DNA of 64,000 nucleotides from Lepisosteus oculatus (GCF_040954835.1 NW_027168298.1:124001-188000); one strand, 5' to 3'; positions 32,833-43,244 are shown, counted from the first letter of the stretch. The notes: generated by a model not told the origin, from the letters alone. Numbers and translations are program-made.

Positions 32833-32861
32833 TGATCAAGGTATCTCCCCTGCCAGGTAAG
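32833..32861 (-). other. U1 snRNA 5' fragment fused to LINE
   Basis: The minus strand reads CTTACCTGGCAGGGGAGATA, then CCTTGATCA: nucleotides 4-32 of vertebrate U1 snRNA with one substitution (28 of 29). It includes the 5' splice-site recognition sequence ACTTACCTG less its first base. On one side is the LINE leader, on the other the U5 upstream region, which in intact units reads CTCGGCTTGCGGGC. The bases CTT are shared by U1 and the target at the join. No remainder of U1 is present. Confidence 0.85.
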
Positions 32862-32996
32862 CCGAGAGCCGCAGGCGATGAGCCCGGAGCTGAACGGGCC
32901 CCACTGGCTCGTTTGTAAGGCCAGGTGCATTGCCAACCACGACCGGCAGGGCAGAGGCCTTGAAGGCAGCCTGGGCTCCTGCAGCTGTCCAGCCAC

Positions 32997-33112
32997 GCAC
33001 TCTGGTTTCTCTTCATCTCGTACAAATCTTTTGCCTTTTACTAAAGATTTCTATGGAGAGGAGCATGAATGAGTTCCATACAATTTTTGTGCTTTCCTGC
33101 CTTCGGGTGGGG
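32997..33112 (+). ncRNA. U5 snRNA, diverged copy
   Basis: Same plan as 13733. Loop I is TTGCCTTTTACTAAAGA, so the invariant GCCUUUUAC is kept, but the stem base changes (TTTCTATGGAG for TTTCCGTGGAG) and a small insertion lies before the Sm site CAATTTTTGTG. Its upstream region was cut by the LINE about 135 bp before the start, separating it from the distal element. Likely weak or inactive. Confidence 0.82.
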
Positions 33113-33343
33113 CGCAGCTGGGCTGGTCAAAGAGAGAAAACAAAACCGCTCACAATCGCTCTTATTACGGCGACTGTGGCTGTCTGCTTTGCCAGTCCTC
33201 GGTCTCCGCCTGTCTGATTGGCGCTCTTTTCTTTGGGGGGCGGGAAGTGTCCGGCCGCAAATATGAAGCGTTACAGCAACGACATGCCATGAGACGATTG
33301 ATAACGATTTCCATAGGATCCACGCGGTTGCCTGGCAACCGTC

Positions 33344-33481
33344 AGCTTTGCGCAGTGGCAGTATCGTAGCCTTTGAGGTTTAGCCGATGCGCGATTATTG
33401 CTACTTTTCCCAATACCCCGCTTCCGCCGGTTTGCAATACAATTAGCGAAAGCAATTCTTGACAGTCTCGTCAGAGACTGA
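33344..33481 (+). pseudogene. U4 snRNA pseudogene
   Basis: Matches U4 at 13961 from AGCTTTGCGCAGTGGCAG on, but lacks about 8 bases (the GTTGAAAA segment) in the single-stranded centre, and the Sm site is altered to CAATTCTTGAC. The terminal hairpin and 3' box (33489-33501) are intact. Loss of a proper Sm site makes a stable snRNP unlikely. Confidence 0.85.
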
Positions 33482-33501
33482 GCAAGGTGTTTAAAGACAG
33501 A

Positions 33502-33918
33502 TTTTGTCATGGTAACATCATGGTAGAAAGAAACAAGCTTGTTACGTCTCAACAGAAACACTCTTTAGCTCTTTCAGCGTTATGCAGAGAACAGCGTCTG
33601 TCGAGATCACTTTTGAGTCAGCACGAAACGCTGTGTGCTGTCAGTTTGATTTCATATTGCTCGTAGCGGCGCCAGGCTTTTGTCTGTCAAACGTTAGGTT
33701 GCGCTTCTTCATGCTGCATCGTCGGCATGAGTGGAGCTTTTTAAACGTCTGTACTTACTGCGCCTCATAAGAAATCGTTTGTCCCCGTTCAAAACAGATT
33801 GTGCGATGTCCTGCAGCGTTCGCAAAGCAAACCTTTGACAGTTTGAAAGAGGAATTTATTCTGCTTCCTGTGGGTGCAGTAGTTACAAAGTTGAACGTCT
33901 TTACACGATCTGCCGCAG
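33502..33918 (+). repeat. U4 downstream spacer module
   Basis: Copy of 14127-14540, cut at 33918 where the 508 bp U5 array in the opposite orientation begins. Confidence 0.8.
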
Positions 33919-34233
33919 ATCTTACAAACGAGCCAGTGGGGCCCGTTCAGCTCGGGGCTCATCGCCTGCGGCTCACGGCTTGCGAGCGTGCCCAATCCGT
34001 GCGATAACTCGGAAAACACCCGGCCACACTGTGCCGGAAACGACGCACTCTGGGAAGCCGCTATGCAAAGCGAGGTCCCAAGATCCCCTGCGGCCGGACA
34101 CTTCCCGCCCCCCAAAGAAAAGAGCGCCAATCAGACGGCCGGAGACCGTGGACTCGCGGAGCAGACTGCCACAATCGCCATAACAAGACTGATTGCGGGC
34201 GTTTTTGTTTTCTCTCTTTGACCAGCCAGGTTG

Positions 34234-34351
34234 CGCCCCACCCGAAGGCAGGGAAGCACAAAAATTGCATGGAACGCATTCATGCTCCTCTCCACGGAAA
34301 TCTTTAGTAAAAGGCGAAAGATTTGTACGAGATGAAGAGAAACCAGAGTGC
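34234..34351 (-). ncRNA. U5 snRNA, array unit 1
   Basis: Minus-strand U5: ACTCTGGTTTCTCTTCATCT, loop I CGCCTTTTACTAAAGA, Sm site CAATTTTTGTG. Distal element at 34553-34580, about 202-229 bp upstream, with octamer-like CTTTGCAT and SPH site intact; PSE-like GACCGGCAGGGCAGAG about 50 bp upstream. Best candidate for an active copy in the array. Confidence 0.9.
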
Positions 34352-34741
34352 GCGGCTGCACAGCTGCAGGAGCCCAGGCCGCCTTCAAAGCCTCTGCCCT
34401 GCCGGTCGTGGTTGGCAATACACCTGGCCTTACAAACGAGCCAGTGGGGCCCGTTCAGCTCCGGGCTCATCGCCTGCGGCTCACGGCTTGCGAGCGTGAC
34501 CAATCCGTGCGATAACTCGGAAAACACCCGGCCACACTGTGCCGGAAACGACGCACTCTGGGAAGCCGCTATGCAAAGCGAGGTCCCAAGATCCCCTGCG
34601 GCCGGACACTTCCCAACCCCCAAAGAAAAGAGCGCCAATCAGACGGATGGAGACCGAGGACTCGCGGAGCAGACTGCCACAATCGCCATAACAAGACCGA
34701 TTGCGGGCGTTTTTGTTTTCTCTCTTTGACCAGCCAGGCTG

Positions 34742-34859
34742 CGCCCCACCCGAAGGCAGGGAAGCACAAAAATTGCATGGAACTCATTCATGCTCCTCTC
34801 CACGGAAATCTTTAGTAAAAGGCAAAAGATTTGTACAAGATGAAGAGAAACCAGAGTGC
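34742..34859 (-). ncRNA. U5 snRNA, array unit 2
   Basis: As unit 1, exactly 508 bp away, with TTGCCTTTTACTAAAGA in loop I and a TTGTAC for CTCGTAC change in the 5' stem region. The distal element at about 35062-35088 has lost the octamer part (ATGCAGGC for ATGCAAAG), so expression may be reduced. Confidence 0.87.
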
Positions 34860-35164
34860 GTGGTTGCACAGCTGCAGGAGCCCAGGCCGCCTTCAAAGCC
34901 TCTGCGCTGCCGGTCGTGGTTGGCAATGCACCTGGCCTTACAAACTAGCCAGTGGGGCCCGTTCAGCTCCGGGCTCATCGCCTGCGGCTCACGGCTTGCG
35001 AGCGTGACCAATCCGTGCGATAACTCGGAAAACACCCGGCCACACTGTGCCGGAAACGACGCACTCTGGGAAGCTGCTATGCAGGCAAGGTCCCAAGATC
35101 CCCTGCGGCCGGACACTTCCCGCCCCCCAAAGAAAAGAACGCCAATCAGACGGCCGGACCCAAC

Positions 35165-35213
35165 AACCTTGGCGTTATTAGCACCACGCTCTAACCAACT
35201 GAGCTAACTGGCC
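35165..35213 (-). pseudogene. tRNA-Ile(AAT) 5' part
   Basis: Minus strand: GGCCAGTTAGCTCAGTTGG, anticodon loop CTAATAA (AAT), then CGCCAAGG, after which U5-unit sequence takes over. D and anticodon arms are intact, the T arm and 3' acceptor strand missing. The related copy at 60906 is cut at nearly the same point. Confidence 0.85.
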
Positions 35214-35479
35214 TCGCAACAGTGCCCCTCTCAGTGCTGCAAAAAATCGAACTCAGGGAATTTCTTTTGTCCTCTTTTGAATAGAAAGCCGTGTAATTCA
35301 GTGTACGGGCTTTCTTGTGCACTTTCATGGTTCTTGTAACCAAAATCCTACACTGGCCTGAAATGCCCCCCATTTCACAGCATTTTTCAGCTGATTTAAA
35401 ATGTACCTAAAGGAGAAGCATTTTTGAAGACCATCAATTACCAAGAGCTTTTGTCAAAGGTTTTGGTGGTCATTTTTAA

Positions 35480-35730
35480 TGAACACAGAGCGCTGTGACC
35501 TCGGTTTTACATCTCATCCAAAAGACAGCGCCCTCTTACAACACAGCATCTCCGTCACTATACTGGGGCATTGGGACCCGCACAGACCTCAGGGTGAGCG
35601 CCCCCCCGCCGGCACCATTAACACCGCTTCCAGCTGGAAGCTTTGTTTTTCCCTGTAGCTCACCCTCATCCGGGTACTGACCTAGCTCACACCCGCTTAG
35701 CTTCAGTGGGTTTTCAGTTGCGAGTTGCAA
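35480..35730 (-). mobile_element. 5S rRNA-derived SINE, head and body
   Basis: Read on the minus strand it opens with a 5S-like internal promoter stretch (AAGCTAAGCGGGTGTGAGC, compare 5S AAGCTAAGCAGGGTCGGGC) and continues with the body known from fish SINE3-type elements (CCCCAGTATAGTGACGG, GATGAGATGTAAAACCGAGG, GTTCATTAAAAATG). The 3' tail is missing. It sits between tRNA-Gly and the tRNA-Ile relic, as at 60385. Confidence 0.8.
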
Positions 35731-35737
35731 AAGCCAC

Positions 35738-35808
35738 TGCATTGGCTGGGAATCAAAACCAAGCCTCCCGCGTGGCAGGCGAGAATTCTAACACTGAACC
35801 ACCAATGC
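35738..35808 (-). tRNA. tRNA-Gly (anticodon GCC), partly degraded
   Basis: Minus-strand 71 nt: GCATTGGTGGTTCAGTG start, anticodon loop CTGCCAC (GCC), acceptor CCAATGCA. The T arm reads CTTGG/CCCAG with TTTTGAT, damaging the B box. The counterpart at 60278 has a good T arm. Confidence 0.8.
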
Positions 35809-35833
35809 TCAATGCCTGTACCTTCAAAAAAGA

Positions 35834-36925
35834 CGGAGGACATTCACACCTGGCTTAACCAGTACTGCACCGTCCACCATGGAACTGAGGTTAGATATGT
35901 TGACGGTATAAAAGCAGGAGCAAGGAAATTCGAGGTTCGCTTGCTACCGGACAATATAAATGGAGGCTTAAGGCACCTGCCCTCTACAATCTGGCTGGGC
36001 GCCTGCAATGGCTATGTTTTTTATGTGGGACAACCAAAGGTGTGTTGGCGCTGTGGGACACCTGGCATCGCCCTGCACTGTGAAATGCTGCAAGACCTGT
36101 GGCAAACAGGGACATTTAGCCTCTGACTGTTCAATGCTGCCAAAGTGCAATTTACTTGGCTTGGAAGGACACGTTTTTATAAACTGCCCTCATGCCTACG
36201 CCAATAAACTCAAAATGAGAAAGGATGAGGCAGTGCTTGTTTCAGCCAAACCGGCCCGAAAAGCCAAAGCAAACAACAAGTCAAACAAAGAACCCTTGTT
36301 TGATAAAGTCTCAGCCTCCAGCCAGGATCTGCCCTGCTGTGGTTCCGGGGCCGGTGGAAGAGAAATCCACTACGCCCCCACAACAGACTGCACCAGACAA
36401 GCACGAGGGTTTGAAAACCCCCGAGAACAGCGAGGACCCCTCCCCCACTCCTGCTCCTCAGAACGAGGGCCAGTGTGGGGCCCCCCGGTGGAGCGGGTCC
36501 AGCGACGATACCCAGGATTCAGCGGAGCTGCTTTTCTCAGACTCTGCAAGTGCTACAGATGCCCTCCTCTCCTCCATCCAGTCCATCACAGAGGATCTGC
36601 AGCAAATGGTTGGTGAGGGGGAAGAGGAGACTGGTGCATCGGCTGCACCCCTTTCCCCTCAGTGCTCCCAGGAGCTGGACTTGAGGAAAAGGAAAAATGA
36701 CTCTGTTTTCTCCCCGAGCGAGGAGGAAGGAGAAAATGGCGATGGGAACAGCTGGAACCCCTCCACCCCTCCCTCTACCCCCTTCCTTGAAATGGACTCC
36801 GTGAATGCTTTTACTGCTGCCACCCTGATGAAGGCTCATTCAGAGGATGGCTGGCAGGAAATTGGTAAGAAGAAAAAGAAAAAGAAGAAGGGACCAGGTG
36901 AGACAGAAGAGAAATGTGTTTTGTA
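35834..36925 (+). CDS. LINE ORF1, partial and frameshifted
   Basis: Begins in the middle of ORF1 (DIHTWLNQYCTVHHG) and reaches GETEEKCVL before ORF2. Of the three knuckles the second (CKTCGKQGHLASDC) is recognisable. A small deletion at the first knuckle (near 36050) and another frame change near 36310 break the frame. The Ser/Pro-rich acidic tail is complete. Confidence 0.8.
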
Positions 36926-36952
36926 AAGACTGGTTCCACTTTCTTATGTAAT

Positions 36953-39900
36953 ATGGCTCTAAACATAATATCTCTTAACACCAGAGGTATCAATGACAGA
37001 GTTAAATGCCAGTCTGTCTTTGATTACCTCCAGCAGAGAGAGGGAGATGTGTTGATGTTGCAGGAGTGTGCTTTAGCCTATCAAGAGAGGTATAAAAGCT
37101 TTGAAGATAGATGGGATAAAGGGCTTTCTGTTTGGTCAGGGGACAATAACAACAGAGCCTCTGGCGTGGCCATTCTTTTCAAAGGATGGGCATTCAAATT
37201 GAAAAGTATTCAGAGGGTCATAGATGGCAGGTTGCTGTGTGTGGATGTGGAATGGGGGACCATTAACCTGCGGATATTCAATGTGTATTGCCCTACTGAC
37301 GTGGGAGGAAGGGTGGAGCTACTCAAGGCACTCTCTCACCTATTGTTATGTAGCACAGACGTGATAGTGGGAGGGGATTTTAATTGTATCTTAGAGCACA
37401 CAGACAGGCAGTCTAGCTCTCTGATAAAATTGGATTCCAGGTCACTGGCCCTGCAAAACTTAGTTCAAGACTTTAAACTCTCAGACACATATAGATGTAT
37501 ATATCCCACAACAGCAGGATATACATGGTCAGGGAGGAATAGCAGCTCCAGAATTGACTATTGCTTTGTCTCAGAGAGAGTGAAAGTTGTTGGGGTCACT
37601 CTTCAGCCTGTCTTCTTCTCAGATCATCAGGCTTTAGGTCGTAGAGTGGAACTCCAGGGCTTTGGCCCAGGCATCTGGAAACTCAACACAAAGCTGCTAG
37701 AGAACGAGGGGGTAGTCTCCCGCTACAAGGAGAAACTATCACAGTGGCTGTCCTTGCAGTGTCTGTACGGGTCAGTAGGAGAGTGGTGGGAGGAGGTGAA
37801 GATGAGGACAAAGGCCTTTTTCATGGCTGAGGGAAGGAAGGCTGCTGCCAGACGGAGAGGAGTGCTAGCCAGGAAACAGAGGCAGCTGCAGCGTCTCTAC
37901 ACGATGATGCACAGTGGCTTCGATGTGCTCGAGGATATCACCCTTTTAAAAAAGGACATCCGGAGCATAGCCGAAGAAAGTAGTCGAGTGCAGTTCTTGG
38001 AAGAAAATGAGAAGTGTTCTCGCCTCTTTTTCAGGAAAGTGGAAGGCTCCAAGTCTGTCATGGAAAGTGTAGTTGATGAGGAGGGACGAGAGAGAACAGA
38101 GCCGAGTGCAATCCTCTCCTGCACCGAGGCCTTCTACTCAAGAATGTACAGCTCTACAGAGGTAAAGGATGAAGAAATTCATTTTTTTACCTCAAAGCTA
38201 GAAAACGTTTTGAGTGAAGAAGATAAGGAAGTACTTGAGAGGGATTTGACAGTAGAAGAGCTGAGACAGGCTATGGAGAGCTTACAGAAGGGGAAAACTC
38301 CGGGTGCTGACGGGCTCCCTAAAGAATTTTATTGCACCTTTTGGGATCTGCTTCAGGATCCGCTGCTGCTCCTATTCGAGGAAAGCTATAAGACAGAATT
38401 GCTGCCTGACTCCTTAAGAGAAGGCACTATCTCTCTCTTGTTTAAGAAAGGAGCAAAGAATGACATAAAGAACTGGAGACCCCTCAGCCTGTTAGGCGTG
38501 GACACTAAGATCCTGTCCAAAGCCCTTTTCCTGCGCCTACAAAATGTAGTGGCCTCACTGGTAGGGAAAGAACAGACTTGTGGGATAGCAGGATGCCTGA
38601 TGAGCGACAACCTGGCCTTGTTGAGGGATGTCTGTCTGTACTCAGAGGATCGCTCCCTCCCTCTGTGCATTTCAGGTGTAGACCTAGAAAAGGCCTTTGA
38701 CCGCCTAAACCGGCAGTACTTAACTTCGGTACTTGAGCACATGAAGTTTGGCCCCATCATGAGAAAGTGGATTAACCTGCTGTACACAGGTAGCAACAGC
38801 AGAGTAATGGTTAATGGCAATAGATCACGCCCCTTTGAAGTCTGTTGTGAGGCAGGGCTGGCCATTATCCCCCTTGTTATTCGTTTTGGCTATGGAGCCC
38901 TTAGCCTGTGCCTTGCGCCAGGATCAGGCCATTAATGGGATACCAGTACCTGGAAGTGGGGGAGGAGAGGTAAAGACATCTCTATACATGGATGACGTCA
39001 CCCTGCTCCTCTCTGACAATGCCTCAATTAGCAGAGCTCTGCAGTGCTGTGATCGTTTCTCTTTGGCTTCCTCCGCAAAAATTAACAAATCTAAGAGTGA
39101 GATTTTTTATCAGAACTGGAGGGAGCCAAAAGAAGGACATGATCTCAGGCTGCAAGAGAAGAGAATTAAGGTCCTGGGGGTGTATTTTGGAGAAGAGATG
39201 GGAACAGTAAATTGGCAGAACAAATTGCCAATCTTAAACAAAAAACTGATGCAATGGAAGAACCGAGACCTCACCATGACAGGGAAGGTGCTGGTCATCA
39301 AAGCCAAGCTCTTGCCTGTCTTGAATTTTCTGGCTTCTACCTTCCCAATCCCACACCGTGTTGCGGCGGTGCTGAGGAGATTGATGTTTCAATTTCTATG
39401 GGGTGTGAAGCAGGAAAGACTCAGAAGGGAAATAATGTACAGGCCGCTACCCTCAGGGGGGAAGTCTGTCCCAGATATTGCTACGAAGCTGCTGTGCATT
39501 TTCCTGGCCTCTGTGCTGAGAGGCTTTGCAACAGCACCTGCAGCGCGTACCTGGACTTATTTTTCCAGGCTCTGGGTAGGTAGGGAGGTGTTCAGAGTGT
39601 GGGGTGTCAGACCCAAGCTGGATGTCCCACTCTCTGACACATGCCCTGCAATTTATGGGACAGTTAAAAGTTTTCTAAGATCTCACACAATTGGCCATAT
39701 TCCCCTCCGAGATGTCAGCGTCCAAAAACTGGAAGATTTCTTTGCACCCCAGAACAATAGGCAGACCCCTGTGGGCATTTTAACATCAGCCCAAACAAGG
39801 AAGGTGTGGAAACACACATCCTCTAAGTTTCTGTGCAACATTCACAGAGATTTAGCCTGGAGTGTCGTCCACCAGTGCTTACCGGTACGAACTTCCTTGT

Positions 39901-40337
39901 ACCGTATGGTCCTCACACCCAGCCCTCGCTGCGTTAGGGTGGGCTGCAGCGAGGAGGAGACTGTGACCCATCTCCTGTGGTCCTGCTTTTTTGCTAAGGC
40001 CTTCTGGGCACAGTTTGAAGATTGGTTGCAGGCTCTCTCGCCCCAATTTACCCTGACCGCTGCTTTCGTCATATACGGCATCTCTCCTGTCAAACTTCCT
40101 CCTGACGTGTTTGACAGGATCTGGGCCGTGGTGAACAGTGGGAAAGACGCCCTGTGGAGAGTGAGGAACATGGGGCTGTTCAAAGGCATCAAGATCCCAG
40201 TCAAGGCTGCAGGTAGCCTGGCCCTGTTCATCACCCGAGAGAACTATTACCTCAGAGATCTGTGGAGAGAAGGGAGGGAGGAAGCAGAAAATCTGTGGGA
40301 AATAGAGGGCATAGGTCAATATCTCAAGAAACTGTGA
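36953..40337 (+). CDS. LINE ORF2: APE endonuclease, RT and C-terminal region, one frameshift
   Basis: MALNIISLNTRG at 36953 opens the APE domain; SDHQALG closes it near 37640. RT blocks are TPGADGLPKEFY, NWRPLSLL, VDLEKAFDRLN and YMDDVTLL. The only major lesion is a loss of a few bases near 38845, just before motif B, where copy 1 reads GVRQGCPLSPLL; the frame then continues from about 38850 to the stop at 40337. The C-terminal part has a Cys-rich stretch (CVRVGCSEEETVTHLLWSC) common to L1-group proteins. About 1120 residues across the two frames. Confidence 0.88.
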
Positions 40338-40700
40338 AAAACACTATCATGTTTAAGTAAAGAATGTGATTTGCTTCAGAAAAAAGAAATTGTTGCTATG
40401 TAACTCGTACCGTGTCAAAATGTAATAAGATGTGATCATATATACTGTTTTAAGTATGTATATTAATGTAAAGCATTTGTGATGCCCTGTATTTTATTGT
40501 GAAAAGGAAATAAAAGTTCTTAAAAATCGAAATCGCTGGAGGAAACAGTCCATCTGGCCATGAAACTCATTTGAACGTCTAGCTACAGCAACTAACAATA
40601 TCATGATTTATTCAGGATGTGTGGAATCAGCACGTCCCGGAGACAGCTTCCGAAATCGTGAGCATTCTCTGGTGGTGTCCTGCAGGGCACCTGTGGGCGT

Positions 40701-40772
40701 GCATTGGTGGTATAGTGTTGAGCATAGCTGCCTTCCAAGCAGTTGACCCGGGTTCGATTCCTGGCCAACGCA
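40701..40772 (+). tRNA. tRNA-Gly (anticodon TCC)
   Basis: 72 nt: GCATTGGTGGTATAGTG, anticodon loop CTTCCAA (TCC), T arm CCGGG/CCTGG with TTCGATT, acceptor end CCAACGCA. One acceptor pair (A3-C70) is mismatched. It is the inverted paralogue of 11444-11515, which carries TCT. Confidence 0.9.
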
Positions 40773-41009
40773 GTGGCAATTGGTTTCAAATGCTGTCATG
40801 AGCCTTGGATTATGACTAGCAAAGCGAAGCCTTTTGAAAGAGCTAAAGCACTGCAAAACGGAATTGAAGGAGAATCTTACAGGGGATTCTGAGCGGTGTC
40901 TGCATACACGCAGTCCGATACGGGTGCTGAAAGCTTGAGCTACTCTCAATGTCATGCTGCCTTTCCCCGGAGTAAATCTGTTACATTGAAGGAATGCTTC
41001 TCGCAGGTT

Positions 41010-41711
41010 CAAAAGGGACCCTTGTTAATTGGAGAAATCAATGATTTCTAATGAATTCTGTATGTGTTAAAAGACAGCTATACACAGAAAACATGCAGGA
41101 CACTGCCCATGATGTTTCCCGAGCCGAAACACAGTGCGTTTTTCCAAGACATCTGACAAAGCTCGCCCACTGAAAACTGCAGCAGATCGTGTAAAGACCT
41201 TCAACTTTGTAACTACTGCACGCACAGGAAGCACAATAAATTCCTCTTTTCAAACTGTCAAAGGTTTGCTTTGCAAACGCTGCAGGACATCGCACAATCT
41301 CTTTTGAACGGGGACAAACGATTTCTTATGGGGCGCAGTAAGTACAGACGTTTAAAAAGCTCCACTCATGCCGACGATGCAGCATGAAGAAGCGCAACCT
41401 AACGTTTGACAGACAAAAGCCGGGCGCCGCTACGAGCAATATGAAATCAAACTGACAGCACACGGCGTTTCGCGCTGACTCAAAAGTGATCTCGACAGAC
41501 GCTGTTCTCTGCATAACGCTGAAAGAGATAAAGAGCGTTTCTGTTGAGACGTAACAAGCTCGTTTCTTTCTACCATGATGTCACCATGACAAAATCTGTC
41601 TTTAAACACCTTGCTCAGTCTCTGACGAGACTGTCAAAAATTGCTTTCGCCGATTGTATTGCAAACCAGCGGAAGCGGGGTATTGGGAAAAGTTTTCAAC
41701 TAGCAACAATC
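41010..41711 (-). repeat. U4 downstream spacer and truncated U4, inverted
   Basis: Minus-strand copy of the U4 3' two-thirds (41615-41711, from GATTGTTGCTAGTTGAAAAC to the terminal hairpin with Sm site CAATTTTTGACAG), its 3' box and the downstream spacer. U4 is cut at 41711, where the tRNA-Arg(ACG) module begins. Without its 5' domain the gene is dead. Confidence 0.85.
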
Positions 41712-41892
41712 GTGCGTGCTAATTAGAACAACAGCAACGCTGAGCTCTCAGCACCGTACTGAGCCCAGGTGTTATTCTAAAGCTGTCAGGTGCAGTTCAT
41801 TTATATGAAGGAAATCTCTTACTGGGTACGATTACAATGCAGTAAGTAGCACAGGCTACTTGGGGAATAGCCCGATGTGTTTTAAAACGACC

Positions 41893-41965
41893 CGAGCCAG
41901 GTAGGAGTCGAACCTACAATCTCCTAATCCGTAGTCAGATGCATTATGCATTGCGCCACTGTCCC
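41893..41965 (-). tRNA. tRNA-Arg (anticodon ACG), second copy
   Basis: Minus strand, anticodon loop CTACGGA. Relative to 8954 the acceptor 5' strand is GGGACAG (one mismatch) and AATGCATC replaces AACGCGTC. A TTTT run follows the 3' end. Possibly still functional, less certain than its partner. Confidence 0.85.
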
Positions 41966-43136
41966 TGGTGTGACACTACAGGACTGTAACCCAGTGATCT
42001 CAGCCCTGCAACTAGTAAAATATTACCCCCGGTCCATTCTTTTCCAAAAGTGAGAAACACCTGTTTTCTACATTTTGTCTGTTTTAAAACCATATCTCTT
42101 TAAACCAAACCAAGAGTTTGTCTTTTGCACTGATATTCTGATTCATTTCGATTTCAAAGAAAAAAAAGCATTACCTTCCAAAGCATCATAAAATTGTCCC
42201 TTCTTCCAGACTCTACTTCTCTCTTGTAGTAGTACAGTAGACCTTTCCAGGTGAGCAGATCACAGAGTCCGAAATGAGCTTCCTCCATCAAGCAAAGTAC
42301 CTGAACATGACTCTGTCTTCATAAAAGCGCCCCTGTAATAAAGAAATTAAATCCGAAATCAAGAGGGCAGTTGCCTACTGAAGTTCAAGAAGTCATCAAT
42401 TTTAACCTAGCAACACATTAAAGGCTGCATCTATACAAGTACGATTCTAGAAATGCTCACCAGATTACGTTTTAAGAAGGAACTGCGCCTCAGGTTCCGC
42501 CGAGATCTTAACTCGGATGGCAGGATTCAGAGTCCGGAGTGCGGACTGATGGCGCACGGAGGGTCCACATACTGTGGATCCCTCAGTGATCTTCCGCGTA
42601 TTCAAACCGCCAGCATGTGACTCCCCTGTCCCCGTGACCTCATTGCTCTGCTCTCTCCTCTGTGCAGCCGAGCCCGACTCATGGTAAAGTGGAAAAAAAT
42701 ATGCCCTCAACGTGAGATTTACTCTGGACGAGGATAGATGTTACCTTTTTATCGTTGAATAGGATGTATGTGATGTGGCGACTAGGTTCAATTTTGTATC
42801 CTCTTTAAAAGATTAAGGACTGGGGTGAGCGTGATTTACCACCCTTTCAGCTAAGGACCCGACATGCGCACCGTTTAAGCTGCATAGACTCGGTCGATTA
42901 ACTCTTCTCCATTAGCAGGGTTAAGGTTAAAGAAAAAAAACATTGCTGACTTCTTTTTTTTTTGCCAGCCGCTAGCGCTGATTAGCAAGGTTTGTATTTC
43001 ATGTTTTGCAAGTTGCATCCATTTTAAGAAAAACAAGTCGCGTTAAAGACAGGAAATGAATACTTGCATTTAATTAAGTCTAGCCGTAGGCGGTTGTCCA
43101 TAATGACCAGTACTGTTCGAGAAGACAGAACAAAGA

Positions 43137-43210
43137 AGGCACCGCTGGGATTCGGACCCAGGATCTCCTGTTTACTAGACAGGCGCTTTAACCAACTAAG
43201 CCACGGCGCC
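43137..43210 (-). tRNA. tRNA-Thr (anticodon AGT)
   Basis: Minus-strand 74 nt cloverleaf identical in plan to vertebrate tRNA-Thr(AGT): acceptor GGCGCCG/CGGTGCC, loop CTAGTAA, T stem CTGGG/CCCAG. The T-loop is TCCGAAT. It is the reference for the CTT copy at 10196. Confidence 0.93.
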
Positions 43211-43244
43211 CCAGGAGTGTTGTCCTTTTGCAGCCACTTGGACA

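Larger units (their letters stand above)
33921..35158 (-). repeat. 508 bp tandem array of U5 units
   Basis: The landmark CTTACAAAC starts at 33921, 34429 and 34937, giving an exact period of 508 bp for two full units and a partial third. Each full unit contains one U5 gene on the minus strand and, in the next unit's DNA, its distal promoter element. The first promoter element (34045-34075) has no U5 in front of it because the array is broken at 33921. Long open frames in both directions are by-products of the GC-rich repeat. Confidence 0.92.
35834..40530 (+). mobile_element. L1/Tx1-type LINE, copy 2 (5' truncated)
   Basis: Same LINE as copy 1, plus strand, joined at about 35834 to the flank of tRNA-Gly(GCC) within ORF1 and complete at the 3' end, where AATAAA precedes a short A-rich tail (TTAAAAATCGAAAT) ending at about 40530. 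The 3' flank (CGCTGGAGGAAACAG) is the tRNA-Gly(TCC) block, different from the 5' flank, and no target-site duplication is seen. The insertion is therefore combined with a rearrangement. It is nearly identical to copy 1, so the family was recently active. Confidence 0.85.

Noticed and set aside
33973-34926. Long open frames on both strands through the U5 array (up to about 220 codons)
   Set aside because: They repeat with the 508 bp period, overlap U5 genes and their promoters, and resemble no protein. They result from GC-rich repeats.
33921-35158. CRISPR-like or satellite array
   Set aside because: Units contain complete snRNA genes with promoters; there are no short repeats with spacers and the genome is vertebrate.
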